DNA of 64,000 bases from Pedobacter hiemivivus (GCF_004331685.1 NZ_SJSM01000014.1:1-64000), one strand, 5' to 3'. Shown: positions 1 through 8,572, numbered from the stretch's first letter. Notes: generated from the sequence alone by a model not told the origin. Translations and numbers: made by a program.

Positions 1-240
1 AAATAGCTTTGGTTTTCATGTACTTTGAAACTGTACTATCTTACCTCGCTATGCTTTATAAATGACATCTCTTTAATGAACTTCTCGAATCGCCTCACGG
101 GTCTTCTTTATATTTCTTCGTTTATTATTCTTCAGTTTCGTTCCGGTCTTAATGTTCCGAATCTCAGTTTCAAATCCTCAACGTTTCAATCTTTTTTATT
201 CTGTTAACAAACTCCGTTTGGTAACTCCCGTTCTGTTTGG
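1..240 (-). other. Probable rRNA operon leader (partial)
   Basis: This stretch lies downstream of two strong minus-strand promoters and has no convincing reading frame. Its minus strand is purine-rich and non-coding in character and runs out of the left edge. I infer the 5' leader of a ribosomal RNA operon whose 16S gene would lie just outside the window. No mature rRNA sequence is visible, so another stable RNA is possible. Confidence 0.4.
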
Positions 241-243
241 GAT

Positions 244-275
244 TGCAAAGGTAGAAATCTTTTTGGTTTTGTCAA
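244..275 (-). promoter_or_regulatory. Promoter P2, rRNA-type, reading left
   Basis: On the minus strand TTGACA (275-270) is followed after 16 bases by TACCTTTGCA (253-244). This matches the Bacteroidota -33/-7 pattern, and the full TTGACA is unusually strong. Such promoters typically drive rRNA operons. Transcription would start near 240 and leave the window. Confidence 0.65.
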
Positions 276-412
276 GCTTTTTATTAAACTTTATTTCTTT
301 TATTTTTCGAGCCTTTTAAACACTCATAAAGAAACACCAATCTCTTTTTCTAACCCTTCAGTTCAACCTTCATCCTTATCCTTTTCTTACAAACCCTTCC
401 TCCGAAGCGGGA

Positions 413-445
413 TGCAAAAGTAGGAAAATTATACGCCCCCGCAAA
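413..445 (-). promoter_or_regulatory. Promoter P1, upstream tandem promoter reading left
   Basis: On the minus strand TTTG (445-442), 19 bases, then TACTTTTGCA (422-413) is a perfect fit to TTTG-N19-TAnnTTTG. It lies about 170 bp upstream of P2 in the same direction. Tandem promoters are the usual arrangement in front of rRNA operons. Confidence 0.6.
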
Positions 446-479
446 CTTAAACACACTATTATCTCCGTTAAACCCATAA

Positions 480-608
480 GTACCTGCAACACAACCAGAA
501 AAACTGAAAGCTATTTTAAAAAAGAAGGATCATGAAATTAGCGTATTAGACCAACTGTATAGCGAAACCCGTATTAGACCCATTGATATTCCTTTAAAAA
601 TCCTATGA
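480..608 (+). pseudogene. Short relic of a coding sequence
   Basis: A frame opens after TAA at 477-479 and runs 42 codons to TGA at 606-608 without any start codon. It reads VPATQPEKLKAILKKKD and ends in RPIDIPLKIL. Its composition is protein-like, with Lys/Glu-rich helices and no low-complexity bias. I do not recognise the family. It may be the 3' remnant of a deleted gene or a chance open frame. Confidence 0.25.
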
Positions 609-680
609 CTGTAAACGCGTGCCCGAAGAACTCTCGAAGGGTACTACAGTAACCTTTTCAGCTCTATAACCTTAACCCAC

Positions 681-714
681 AAAAAAGCCCTTACGATACT
701 TCTACCATAAGGGC
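681..714 (-). terminator. Rho-independent terminator of the uxaBAC operon
   Basis: The minus strand forms a 12-bp stem, GCCCTTA at its base pairing with TAAGGGC, closed by a GAAG tetraloop. Six T follow directly. It lies 24 bp beyond the uxaC stop codon. Confidence 0.85.
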
Positions 715-737
715 CTATCTAAAATTGAAACTGAGTA

Positions 738-2138
738 TTAAAAGTTGAAATACGATTTAGCGTTATTATAACAGATATCTTGCACTAACTGTCCAATCCA
801 CTCCGTATTGTCCGGCAATTCACCTTTCTCTACGTCCTCTCCAAACAGATTACATAAAATACGTCTGAAATACTCATGGCGCGGATAAGAAAGGAAACTC
901 CTTGAATCGGTAAGCATACCTACAAAACGGCTCAATAGTCCCATATTAGACAATGTATTGATCTGTTTAATCATCCCATCCTTTTGATCCAGGAACCACC
1001 ATCCCGATCCCCATTGCACTTTTCCGGCAACAGTTCCGTCGTTATAATTTCCAATCATAGTTGCCATCAATTCATTGTCGGCAGGATTTAGGTTATACAA
1101 AATAGTCTTAGCCAGTCTGTTTTGCGAATCAAGGTTATTTAAAAACTTAGAAAGCTGTTTACCCTGACTAAAATCACCTATTGAATCAAAGCCCGTATCA
1201 GGCCCTAGCTGGCTTAGCAACCTATTGTTATTGTTTCTTAAAGCACCAAGGTGATATTGTTGTACCCACCCCTTCTCATGATCCCAAAGGGCAAATTCAA
1301 ACAGCAAAGCCGATTTAAACTTCAGCACCTCCTCTAAAGTTAATGCTGCATTAGCTCTAATCTTAGTAAAGATAGATTTAACCTCTGCTAAAGTATAGTC
1401 CTCTGCATAAATCTGCTCCAAACCATGGTCAGAAACCGTACAGCCATTAGCAGCAAAATAATCATGGCGCGATTTCAAAGCTGAAAGATAAGTATCCAAA
1501 TCATTGATCTCCCCACCTGTCAATTCCGCAAGCTTATCGATATAAGTATTTAATCCTGCTACATCATCCGCATTCATAGCCTTATCTGGTCTAAAGGCCG
1601 GGAATACCTTTATATCTACCCCATCATTCTTGATTTTCTGGTGAAATTCCAAGCTATCAAGCGGATCATCAGTAGTACATAAAGTCTCCACCTTCATTTT
1701 GCGAAGTAAGTTCTGAACAGAATACTCCGGACGTTGAAGTTTAGCTGTACACTCATTATATATACGTTCTGCATTATCGCCAGACAATACTTCATGTATA
1801 TCAAAGTAACGCTGTAGTTCCAGGTGTGTCCAATGGTATAATGGATTTCTTAAAGTATAAGGAACCGTCTCTGCCCATTTTTTAAATTTCTCCAGGTCGG
1901 TTGCTCCCCCAGTGATATAATATTCATCCACACCATTTGCCCGCATAGCACGCCATTTATAATGGTCGCCCGCCAACCAAACCTGTGTAATGTTTTCAAA
2001 ATTGATGTCGTTTGCAATCTGCTCAGGAATCAAATGATTATGATAATCAATTATCGGCATTTGCTTGGCATAATCATGATACAGCATCTCGGCCGTCTTA
2101 GTTTCTAATAGAAAATTATCGTCTAAAAAATTCTTCAT
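738..2138 (-). CDS. uxaC: Uronate isomerase (glucuronate/galacturonate isomerase)
   Basis: The product isomerises D-galacturonate to D-tagaturonate and D-glucuronate to D-fructuronate in the cytoplasm, the first step of uronate catabolism. It has 466 residues, the normal length for UxaC (amidohydrolase superfamily). The N-terminal metal-binding HxH is visible as DYHNHL with H33 and H35, and a WGSGWWF segment typical of the family lies towards the C-terminus. There is no signal peptide. It is the last gene of uxaB-uxaA-uxaC, 53 bp after uxaA, and is followed by a strong terminator. The operon carries the LacI-type operator upstream of uxaB, so it is probably induced by galacturonate or an oligomer. 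Identification is secure. Confidence 0.96.
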   Translation of the reverse strand: MKNFLDDNFLLETKTAEMLYHDYAKQMPIIDYHNHLIPEQIANDINFENITQVWLAGDHYKWRAMRANGVDEYYITGGATDLEKFKKWAETVPYTLRNPLYHWTHLELQRYFDIHEVLSGDNAERIYNECTAKLQRPEYSVQNLLRKMKVETLCTTDDPLDSLEFHQKIKNDGVDIKVFPAFRPDKAMNADDVAGLNTYIDKLAELTGGEINDLDTYLSALKSRHDYFAANGCTVSDHGLEQIYAEDYTLAEVKSIFTKIRANAALTLEEVLKFKSALLFEFALWDHEKGWVQQYHLGALRNNNNRLLSQLGPDTGFDSIGDFSQGKQLSKFLNNLDSQNRLAKTILYNLNPADNELMATMIGNYNDGTVAGKVQWGSGWWFLDQKDGMIKQINTLSNMGLLSRFVGMLTDSRSFLSYPRHEYFRRILCNLFGEDVEKGELPDNTEWIGQLVQDICYNNAKSYFNF

Positions 2139-2191
2139 CTAACGCTATTTATATATAGTATATATATGTTAATTATTTATATCAGGTTTCC
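2139..2191 (-). other. AT-rich uxaA-uxaC spacer with self-complementary tract
   Basis: The spacer contains alternating TA runs arranged as ATATATA-G-TATATAT, which can fold on themselves. It may be an mRNA processing or stability element. No -7 box was found, so an internal promoter is not supported. Confidence 0.3.
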
Positions 2192-3844
2192 TTACAAGGA
2201 AACACCTCTTTTCCATGGAATAAAATCATCCTGAATATGGCGCACTGCACTTACAGTGGTTGTGCCACTTGCTACACCAATTACATAATCTAAAATTCGA
2301 CTACCGGCCTCTTTAATGGTTTCATCGCCATCAATAATAGGTCCTGTATCCAAATCAATGATGTCACTCATCTTGTTAAACAATTTGGTATTGCTCGATA
2401 TTTTAATCACCGGAGCAATAGGATTACCAGTTGGCGTTCCCAATCCCGTGGTAAAAAGTACCACGTTGGCTCCCGATCCGACTTCGGCAGTCGTGGACTC
2501 CACATCATTGCCTGGTGTACACAATAAGTTCAATCCCGGTTTAGATACTTTCTCTGGATAATCCAATACAGCCACAACTGGAGAGGTCCCTCCTTTTTTA
2601 GCTGCACCGGCAGATTTAATAGCATCAGTAATCAAACCATCTTTAATATTACCTGGTGAAGGATTCATATCAAAACCTGAACCAGCTTCGGTAGCTCTTT
2701 TGCTGTAAGTTTTCATCAGATGCTCAAAACGCTCGGCATCCTCCTTATCTACGCAACGATCACTCAGGTTTTGTTCTACACCGCAAAGTTCCGGGAACTC
2801 GGCAAGAATCACTGATCCACCAAGTGCAACCAGTAAATCAGAGGCATAACCAATTGCTGGGTTTGCGGATATTCCAGAGAAACCATCAGAACCACCACAT
2901 TCCAAACCAATACAAAGGTTACTTAACGCAGCAGGTTTTCTTTCGTTGGCGTTGGCTTGTATCAGACCTGCAAAAGTTTGTTTAATCGCCTGTCCCAACA
3001 ATTCCGATTCTTTGCCTATCGTTTGCTGATCTAGAATATAAAGTGGTTTGTCAAAATTGCGACTTCTTTTTTCTATTTCTTCTTTAAGGATGCTTACCTG
3101 TGCATTCTGACAACCTAAGCTTAAAACCGTTGCACCGGCAACATTTGGATGGGTAATGTAACCGGCCAACAAACCACAAAGGGTTTCAGAATCCTGACGA
3201 GTACCACCACAGCCACCTGTATGTGTTAAAAATTTAATACCATCCACATTTGGAAACATGCGGTTTTGCTTTGCAACGTTTTCCGAGTAGGTCAGCTCAG
3301 CATTTAAAATATCATTTACGCTGGCTCCTTTTTCGTAAAGGGACATCAATTCTTTGGCTTGCACCTGGTAGTTTTCATTTCTGCCATAGCCAAGATTGTT
3401 CATCAATGCTTCCTGTATCACTTCGAGGTTCCTGTTTTCGCAAAAAACCATGGGTATCACTAACCAGTAATTAGCCGTCCCCACCTGCCCATCTGTACGA
3501 TGAAAGCCATTAAAGGTCCTATCTTTCCATTCAGTAATGTCTGGTTTCTCCCAGTTGATGTGCGCATCCGTCGTATTAAACTCCGTTGCAGCGTGTTTGA
3601 TATTACCAGTAGTTATAATAGACCCTACCGGAATATCTATTTGGGCTTTACCTACCAAAACACCATACATGATCAACTGATCACCAACCGCCATATCTGT
3701 AGTGGTAAACTTATGCTTTGCAGGTACATTGTCGGTCAGCAAATAAGATTGACCTTCGTAAATTACCTCTTCCCCTTTCACAAGATCCGTAAGCGCAACC
3801 AGTACATTATCCTTAGAGTGAACCTTTAATATTCTTTGTTTCAT
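2192..3844 (-). CDS. uxaA: Altronate dehydratase
   Basis: The product dehydrates D-altronate to 2-keto-3-deoxygluconate, the third step of galacturonate catabolism. It has 550 residues: an N-terminal SAF-type domain (about 5-85) followed by the UxaA/GarD catalytic domain. Conserved cysteine-containing motifs are visible: HTGGCGG near residue 208, LGCQNAQ near 245 and GLECGGSDGFSG near 315, as expected for this iron-dependent dehydratase family. The start codon overlaps the uxaB stop by one base (TAATG), indicating translational coupling. It is cytoplasmic, with no signal peptide. The neighbours make altronate far more likely than galactarate as substrate. Confidence 0.95.
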   Translation of the reverse strand: MKQRILKVHSKDNVLVALTDLVKGEEVIYEGQSYLLTDNVPAKHKFTTTDMAVGDQLIMYGVLVGKAQIDIPVGSIITTGNIKHAATEFNTTDAHINWEKPDITEWKDRTFNGFHRTDGQVGTANYWLVIPMVFCENRNLEVIQEALMNNLGYGRNENYQVQAKELMSLYEKGASVNDILNAELTYSENVAKQNRMFPNVDGIKFLTHTGGCGGTRQDSETLCGLLAGYITHPNVAGATVLSLGCQNAQVSILKEEIEKRSRNFDKPLYILDQQTIGKESELLGQAIKQTFAGLIQANANERKPAALSNLCIGLECGGSDGFSGISANPAIGYASDLLVALGGSVILAEFPELCGVEQNLSDRCVDKEDAERFEHLMKTYSKRATEAGSGFDMNPSPGNIKDGLITDAIKSAGAAKKGGTSPVVAVLDYPEKVSKPGLNLLCTPGNDVESTTAEVGSGANVVLFTTGLGTPTGNPIAPVIKISSNTKLFNKMSDIIDLDTGPIIDGDETIKEAGSRILDYVIGVASGTTTVSAVRHIQDDFIPWKRGVSL

Positions 3845-5361
3845 TATTTTGATACTTGTAATGATTGATCAATACTAGCCAAGGCATTGGCCACACCATT
3901 TTTCAATATATTGTTATAATTCTCTTTTACAGTACGATTAAAACCATCAAGCACAGAGAGATCAGTTCCCCATAACGCAGCGTTGGCCAATAATAAATCT
4001 ACATAATCTGCCTCACTTTGTTGGGCTACTTCATAGAAATATGACGCTTCATCATCAGTAATCAAGTATTCTTTGCCTTCGTAACTTCCAAAATACTGGT
4101 TACCTTCTTTTCTGGCTACTTTCATAAACAATAGGAATGCGGCAAAACCAAAGGCAATATGACTCGGTACTTTATTGTTTATTTTATAATAGTTTAGCAA
4201 TACAGGCAGCACCCTGATTTTCATTTTCATGGTATACTGAAAAGTAATATTGATCCATAAGTGCTCAATATTGGGATTTGCAAAACGATCAATTACTGTA
4301 TTTGCAAACGCTACAGCTTCTGCTTCGGCTACATCATAGGGTATAGCACCTACTATTTCCTGCATCATCAGCTCTTTGACATAGTTGCGGGTAGCCTCAT
4401 TGTTCATTGCCTTAGTTACGGTATCTATACCCGACAGGTAGGCTATCCCTGAGGTCAATGTATGTGATCCGTTTAATAAACGCACTTTCAATTCTTTAAA
4501 GATCTCAATATCGGGTCTAACAATTACCCCTTGATCTGCACCTTCCAATCCTAACAAAGCAGAAACCTTCTCGTCACCTTCAATTGCCCACAAGCGATAA
4601 GGCTCGGCCATAATGATCAGTTCATCGGTATAACCAAGCGCTGCTTCTAGTTTTGCTAGTGCAGCAGCATCTGGTTTACCTGGAACAATACGGTCTACCA
4701 ACGAATTGCAAAAACGAATATGTGTACTTAACCACGTCTTAAACGCCTCTTCTAATTCGTTAAAGGCTGCAAGCTCAAATACAATCGCTTCTAGCTTCTT
4801 TCCATTATCTGAGATCAATTCTGTAGCAATTACAGCAAGATCAGCTGCCGCCGTCGAGCCTAAAGCTTTATATCTGGCATATAAAACAGCTAATAGTTTA
4901 GCCGGAAATGATACCGGTGGTTTTTGAGCTATACTTTCTTTTACCAATTGTATACCCACTTCGGTGGTATTGGATACGATGATGTTTAATTCTGGGGCAC
5001 TGGCAATTTCCAATATCGCATCCCAATCCTGATCTGCAGTGAGTACGCGACTGATAGCGGATGAAATGATATTTTCCTCAACCGGTTGTCCGTTTTCAAT
5101 CCCTCTTACGCATATTGTATATAAACTATTCTGTGCATCAAATTCTTTTGTACCGCCTTTGCTAGTGGATTTAACTACTACTACTCTGCCATTAAACAAG
5201 CCATTCCTATTGGCTTTATCTATAAAATAATCTGGTAATCCGCGCAATAGAACACCTGTTCCAAATTGCAATACCTTTTCAGGAAGGTTAAATAGTTCTT
5301 CTTTTGGAAGGATTAAACCGACAGCTTTAATGTCGTTTAACGTATCTTTTGATAAGTTCAT
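3844..5361 (-). CDS. uxaB: Tagaturonate reductase (altronate oxidoreductase)
   Basis: The product is an NAD-dependent mannitol-dehydrogenase-family enzyme reducing D-tagaturonate to D-altronate. It has 505 residues. The N-terminal Rossmann fold opens with VLQFGTGVLLRGLPDYFID near residue 31. The C-terminal helical domain contains the family segment LLNGSHTLTSG near residue 290. It is the first gene of the uxaBAC operon. The ATG at 5361 lies about 27 bp downstream of a variant -7 box and about 94 bp from a 34-bp palindromic operator. UxuB (fructuronate reductase) is a relative, but pairing with uxaA and uxaC supports tagaturonate. Confidence 0.94.
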   Translation of the reverse strand: MNLSKDTLNDIKAVGLILPKEELFNLPEKVLQFGTGVLLRGLPDYFIDKANRNGLFNGRVVVVKSTSKGGTKEFDAQNSLYTICVRGIENGQPVEENIISSAISRVLTADQDWDAILEIASAPELNIIVSNTTEVGIQLVKESIAQKPPVSFPAKLLAVLYARYKALGSTAAADLAVIATELISDNGKKLEAIVFELAAFNELEEAFKTWLSTHIRFCNSLVDRIVPGKPDAAALAKLEAALGYTDELIIMAEPYRLWAIEGDEKVSALLGLEGADQGVIVRPDIEIFKELKVRLLNGSHTLTSGIAYLSGIDTVTKAMNNEATRNYVKELMMQEIVGAIPYDVAEAEAVAFANTVIDRFANPNIEHLWINITFQYTMKMKIRVLPVLLNYYKINNKVPSHIAFGFAAFLLFMKVARKEGNQYFGSYEGKEYLITDDEASYFYEVAQQSEADYVDLLLANAALWGTDLSVLDGFNRTVKENYNNILKNGVANALASIDQSLQVSK

Positions 5362-5387
5362 ATTCAGTTTTTAATACGGTCGTAAAA

Positions 5388-5471
5388 CAAGTCTACGTAA
5401 TTATTATAAGTTAGAAACGTTGTTCAAGCGTAATTATTTACGCAAACGTTATCGATAACGATTGCGTAAAA
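5388..5471 (-). promoter_or_regulatory. uxaB promoter and 34-bp palindromic operator (site A)
   Basis: Positions 5438-5471 form a 34-bp palindrome with one mismatched pair, centred on the CG at 5454/5455, with core CGTTATCGATAACG. A central CG is typical of LacI-family operators. The minus strand also has TAGACTTG (5395-5388) as a variant -7 box. The operator centre is 59.5 bp upstream of that box. A second inverted repeat, GCGTAA-N4-TTACGC, overlaps the left arm (5429-5444). This is the best copy of a site found at five promoters of the locus. Confidence 0.8.
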
Positions 5472-5499
5472 TCGTCGTAACACTTCTTTACTATCTTAT

Positions 5500-7185
5500 T
5501 TATTTTTTTATTTGCAATACGCCTGCTGCAGCACCATGACCAAACTCAGTTTTCAGTTTCGACTTTGTCGTATTGGTTTCTGACAAAATAATATCTGCAT
5601 TTCTATCACCATTTATCCTGAACAATAAATCAGCATTGATATAGCTTATATTTTTCAATCCAATAGATTTCCCGTTTTGGATATAGATTAAAGGTAGTGC
5701 ATTCTTTATTTCCAGATGGGCATTAGAAATATGTATGTTCTTTGCTTCCTGTATGTCAATTCCGGCTTTGGCTTTAGCAATCAGATTATCTATGTAAATA
5801 TCGCTGATGCTCATTTCCGGCAAGCCCCTAACAAATACCGCCTTCTCCGCACCGTCACAAACTATATTCCTGATGTAAAACTTCCTGAACACAGGTGTCT
5901 CTTCGGTAACCGGCAGCAACTTCAATTTGGGGGTTTCTCTTGTTTCGCCTGCCAAAGGTATCGGATCAACCGCAGCATAATACATATCGAAAAGAATGGC
6001 TTCACCAGCAATATCTTTCATGTTGATATTCTTGGCATAGATATTTTCTACAATACCTCCACGACCTCTGGTTGTTTTAAAACGAAGGCCAATATCTGTC
6101 CCGATAAACGTGCAATCTGAGATAAAGATATTTCTTGCTCCGCCAGACATTTCACTGCCAATTACAAAACCACCATGTGCATGGTATACTGTGCTGTTGC
6201 GAATGATTACATTTTCTGTCGGCATACCACGCTTGCGTCCGGCAGCATCACGACCTGATTTGATGCAAATCCCATCATCACCTACGTCAAATGTACTACC
6301 TTCTACGAGTACGTTTTTACAAGACTCTAAATCTAGTCCGTCGCCATTTTGGGCATACCAAGGATTTTTGGCATATACATTTCTGATGGTTAAATCCTCT
6401 GTCATTAAAGGATGAAGGTTCCATGCTGGCGAGTTTTGGAAAGTTACCCCCTCCAGCAAAACACGTTTGCAACTGGTCAGCACCATTAAGTTGGGACGTA
6501 AAAAGTCTTTAATTTCCGCATAAAAATCAGCATTCTTCTCCTTGGTAATCAGACCTGGATCTTTCATCTTAGAACCTTTAAGTGATTTTTCTGAAGGATA
6601 CCAAATCTTCTTATTCTCACTCAATATTCCACCAGACGCCAACAAGTCTTTCCATTGGCTTTCAGTAAGCTTATCTTTTTTCACCATCCGCCATGCATCT
6701 CCTGCTCCATCAATAATACCAAATCCCGTAATGGCAATATTTTGCTGACCAATGGCCCATATTGGAGATTGATTACGCATCTGAGGTATGCCTTCCCAAC
6801 TGCCCTCCACCAAAGGATACTGATTAAAATCTTTCGTAAACTGTAGCAAAGCATTCTTTTTTAAATGCAAGTTTACATTACTTCTCAATTCTATCGGTCC
6901 GGTAATCCATAAGCCTTCCGGGATAAGGACAACGCCGCCACCACGCTTATTGCAATCTGATATCGCTTGATTGATGCTATTCGTATTCAAGGTAAGGCCA
7001 TCATTTTTTGCGCCATATTTAAGGATGCTAATGGTATCTTTTTTAAAAGAAGTTGCAGCCACTACTGGCAGGTTATCAAAAGAGTACCCTTTTGCAGCAT
7101 TTGTATTTTGCGCAACGGCATTAAACGAGAAGACAAATAGAGGAACTGCGAATATAGCAGATACTACTTTTTCATACTTAAACAT
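5500..7185 (-). CDS. GH28 polygalacturonase, probably exo-acting
   Basis: This glycoside hydrolase family 28 enzyme cleaves alpha-1,4-galacturonosyl bonds. The 561-residue product has a signal peptide (about 1-25, ending FNAVAQ) without a lipobox, so it is probably periplasmic. All GH28 motifs are visible: NGDGLDLES near 280, GDDGICIKSG near 308, the AHGGFVIGSE segment near 338 and RFKTTRGRGG near 370. These carry the catalytic aspartates and the substrate-binding His and Arg-Lys. The long N-terminal region suggests an exo-galacturonosidase, but that is inference. It is transcribed alone from the site B promoter. No clear terminator separates it from uxaB, so readthrough is possible. Confidence 0.93.
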   Translation of the reverse strand: MFKYEKVVSAIFAVPLFVFSFNAVAQNTNAAKGYSFDNLPVVAATSFKKDTISILKYGAKNDGLTLNTNSINQAISDCNKRGGGVVLIPEGLWITGPIELRSNVNLHLKKNALLQFTKDFNQYPLVEGSWEGIPQMRNQSPIWAIGQQNIAITGFGIIDGAGDAWRMVKKDKLTESQWKDLLASGGILSENKKIWYPSEKSLKGSKMKDPGLITKEKNADFYAEIKDFLRPNLMVLTSCKRVLLEGVTFQNSPAWNLHPLMTEDLTIRNVYAKNPWYAQNGDGLDLESCKNVLVEGSTFDVGDDGICIKSGRDAAGRKRGMPTENVIIRNSTVYHAHGGFVIGSEMSGGARNIFISDCTFIGTDIGLRFKTTRGRGGIVENIYAKNINMKDIAGEAILFDMYYAAVDPIPLAGETRETPKLKLLPVTEETPVFRKFYIRNIVCDGAEKAVFVRGLPEMSISDIYIDNLIAKAKAGIDIQEAKNIHISNAHLEIKNALPLIYIQNGKSIGLKNISYINADLLFRINGDRNADIILSETNTTKSKLKTEFGHGAAAGVLQIKK

Positions 7186-7216
7186 AAGATTTATATTTGA
7201 TTTTCACTCAATAAAA

Positions 7217-7293
7217 CAAGTCTACGCAGTTTTAGATAAGATTGAAACTAAAAAGGGGAAAATAACTGCGCAATCGTTGCCAAAGACAAAATA
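7217..7293 (-). promoter_or_regulatory. GH28 promoter with operator site B
   Basis: GCAATCGTT lies at 7270-7278 inside a degenerate 24-bp site centred at 7281.5. A minus-strand TAGACTTG -7 box lies at 7224-7217, identical over 13 bases (TAGACTTGTTTTA) to that of uxaB. The operator centre is 57.5 bp upstream of the box. Confidence 0.7.
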
Positions 7294-7378
7294 GGGATAT
7301 GCCTCTGAGACTGCCTGATCTTAGGCTCCCTGAAAAGGGAGCAAAGCTCAGAAGGTCTCTTCGGCATACCCAATTTTG
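7287..7378. repeat. 92-bp near-palindromic stem-loop element
   Basis: Nested complementary arms fold the whole interval: CAAAAT/ATTTTG, GGG and TATGCC with GGCATA and CCC, GAGAC/GTCTC, TGA/TCA and GCTCCCT/AGGGAGC. On the plus strand the tip is a GAAA (GNRA) tetraloop. It lies between a CE8 gene and a GH28 gene and could end the CE8 transcript, but there is no good T tract. A REP/MITE-like element is the other option. It overlaps the outer half of operator site B by seven bases. Confidence 0.6.
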
Positions 7379-7430
7379 TAACTAAACTTAATTAGTGATC
7401 AGTAACTTCGTTTATCGAGTACGGACCAAA

Positions 7431-7471
7431 TTTAAGTAGCAGGATCCCAATGTTTAAATAGTAGGATCCCA
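7431..7471 (-). repeat. Tandem duplication of the CE8 gene 3' end
   Basis: Positions 7431-7449 and 7453-7471 are copies of 19 bases differing at two positions. The right copy holds the last codons and stop of the CE8 gene (WDPTI-stop); the left copy lies just past that stop and would read WDPAT-stop. It looks like a short tandem duplication after which the first stop took over. Confidence 0.7.
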
Positions 7472-8404
7472 CCCTCTGAATATTTGTGTGATGGTATAGT
7501 CCTTAGCTGCTTCGTCGCTGAGCTGGTACGACCAGGTTACTCTTTTTTCAGGTTGCGCTCCTATTCCTTTGTTTTTATATTCTGCATAGAAAGCTGTTTG
7601 CTCATTACTTTCTTTGCCCCAGTTGTGCCAACCTTCAAGTTTTATAACGGGGCTTAGTTCACAGTTTAAAAAAACGGTTTTTGCAGCTGGACGCCATGGC
7701 CGCCCTAGATACACTGTTCCATCTGGTGCAGAGCCACCGATTTTACAATTCATAAATACATAGCCATATTTAGTGGTGTCGGGCGTAGCAGCAGCAGTAA
7801 CATAACCTTGTTTCTTGCAGAAGATTTCACATTCATCAAAGATTGCAGTGGCCGAACCAAATATAAAATCAACTGTTCCGCTGATAAAGCACTTATAAAA
7901 ATACTGTCTACTTCCTTTTCCGTAAGTGTAGAGCGTATCCTGAAAACCAAGCATCCTACAATTCATAAAGCGAGCCCTATCCCCGGCAATCCAAAGGGCA
8001 ACTGCCTGACCAACCGGTCCGGCACTATTCTCAAAGGTGATATTTTCAGCAGTAAAGTCATCGGCGTAAATGAAGAATGACGAGGATCCGGAAGTACCTA
8101 TATTTTCTCCGAAACTATTTTTCTTTTGCGCGTAGTCATCGTAGGTAAGCACTGTTTTATCCAGACTTTCGCCTAGCAATTTCACTTTTCTCTTAGATGC
8201 TGAAAGGTTTAGTTTTTCTTTATAGACTCCATTTTTAATGAGTATGGTAGTCGTTATATTTCTAAAATCAGGAACAGCACTTATGGCCTCTTGTACGGTC
8301 TTAAAATCTCCAGTCCCATCTTTTGCCACCACAAAATCGGCTTTTTGGGCAAAAGAGGTATAAAAACACATTAGGCAGGTAAGGCATAAAAGTAATCTTT
8401 TCAT
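7454..8404 (-). CDS. Pectin methylesterase, CE8 (copy 1)
   Basis: The product removes methyl esters from homogalacturonan, exposing it to lyases and polygalacturonases. It has 316 residues, with a signal peptide (about 1-19, SFAQ) and a right-handed parallel beta-helix. Motifs are QAVALWIAGD and GFQDTLYTYG near 153 (Gln and the acid/base Asp), GTVDFIFGSATA near 177 (nucleophilic Asp) and LGRPWRP near 233 (Arg and Trp). There is no lipobox, so it is probably periplasmic. It is transcribed alone, divergent from the LacI regulator, from a promoter with operator site C. Its 3' end is tandemly duplicated. Confidence 0.94.
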   Translation of the reverse strand: MKRLLLCLTCLMCFYTSFAQKADFVVAKDGTGDFKTVQEAISAVPDFRNITTTILIKNGVYKEKLNLSASKRKVKLLGESLDKTVLTYDDYAQKKNSFGENIGTSGSSSFFIYADDFTAENITFENSAGPVGQAVALWIAGDRARFMNCRMLGFQDTLYTYGKGSRQYFYKCFISGTVDFIFGSATAIFDECEIFCKKQGYVTAAATPDTTKYGYVFMNCKIGGSAPDGTVYLGRPWRPAAKTVFLNCELSPVIKLEGWHNWGKESNEQTAFYAEYKNKGIGAQPEKRVTWSYQLSDEAAKDYTITQIFRGWDPTI

Positions 8405-8443
8405 TTTTCAGGTCGTAGTAAGTTTGGTTAGTTCTCTGTACAA

Positions 8444-8519
8444 CAAATTACAGTGTTTTTGTAATAGATTGTTTAAGTCAGTCGGTTTAATTTGCGCAAT
8501 CGTTCCCGATATCATTACT
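8444..8519 (-). promoter_or_regulatory. CE8/lacI intergenic promoter with operator site C
   Basis: GCAATCGTTCCCGAT starts at 8496 within a 24-bp site centred at 8507.5. The minus strand has TAATTTGTTGTA from 8450 as a -7 region for the CE8 gene, again 57.5 bp from the operator centre. The site is also about 65 bp upstream of the lacI start codon, so autoregulation is likely. Confidence 0.65.
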
Positions 8520-8572
8520 GCCACCAACTGATATTATAAGAATAACGTTATATTGCATCTTATTTAGTTTTT

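Noticed and set aside
25..207. 60-codon plus-strand frame near the left edge
   Set aside because: It lies in the probable rRNA leader, antisense to it, with no domain or signal.
7287..7378. Calling the long palindrome simply a terminator
   Set aside because: No T tract follows on the gene strand and the size far exceeds that of a normal terminator; it is listed as a repeat instead.
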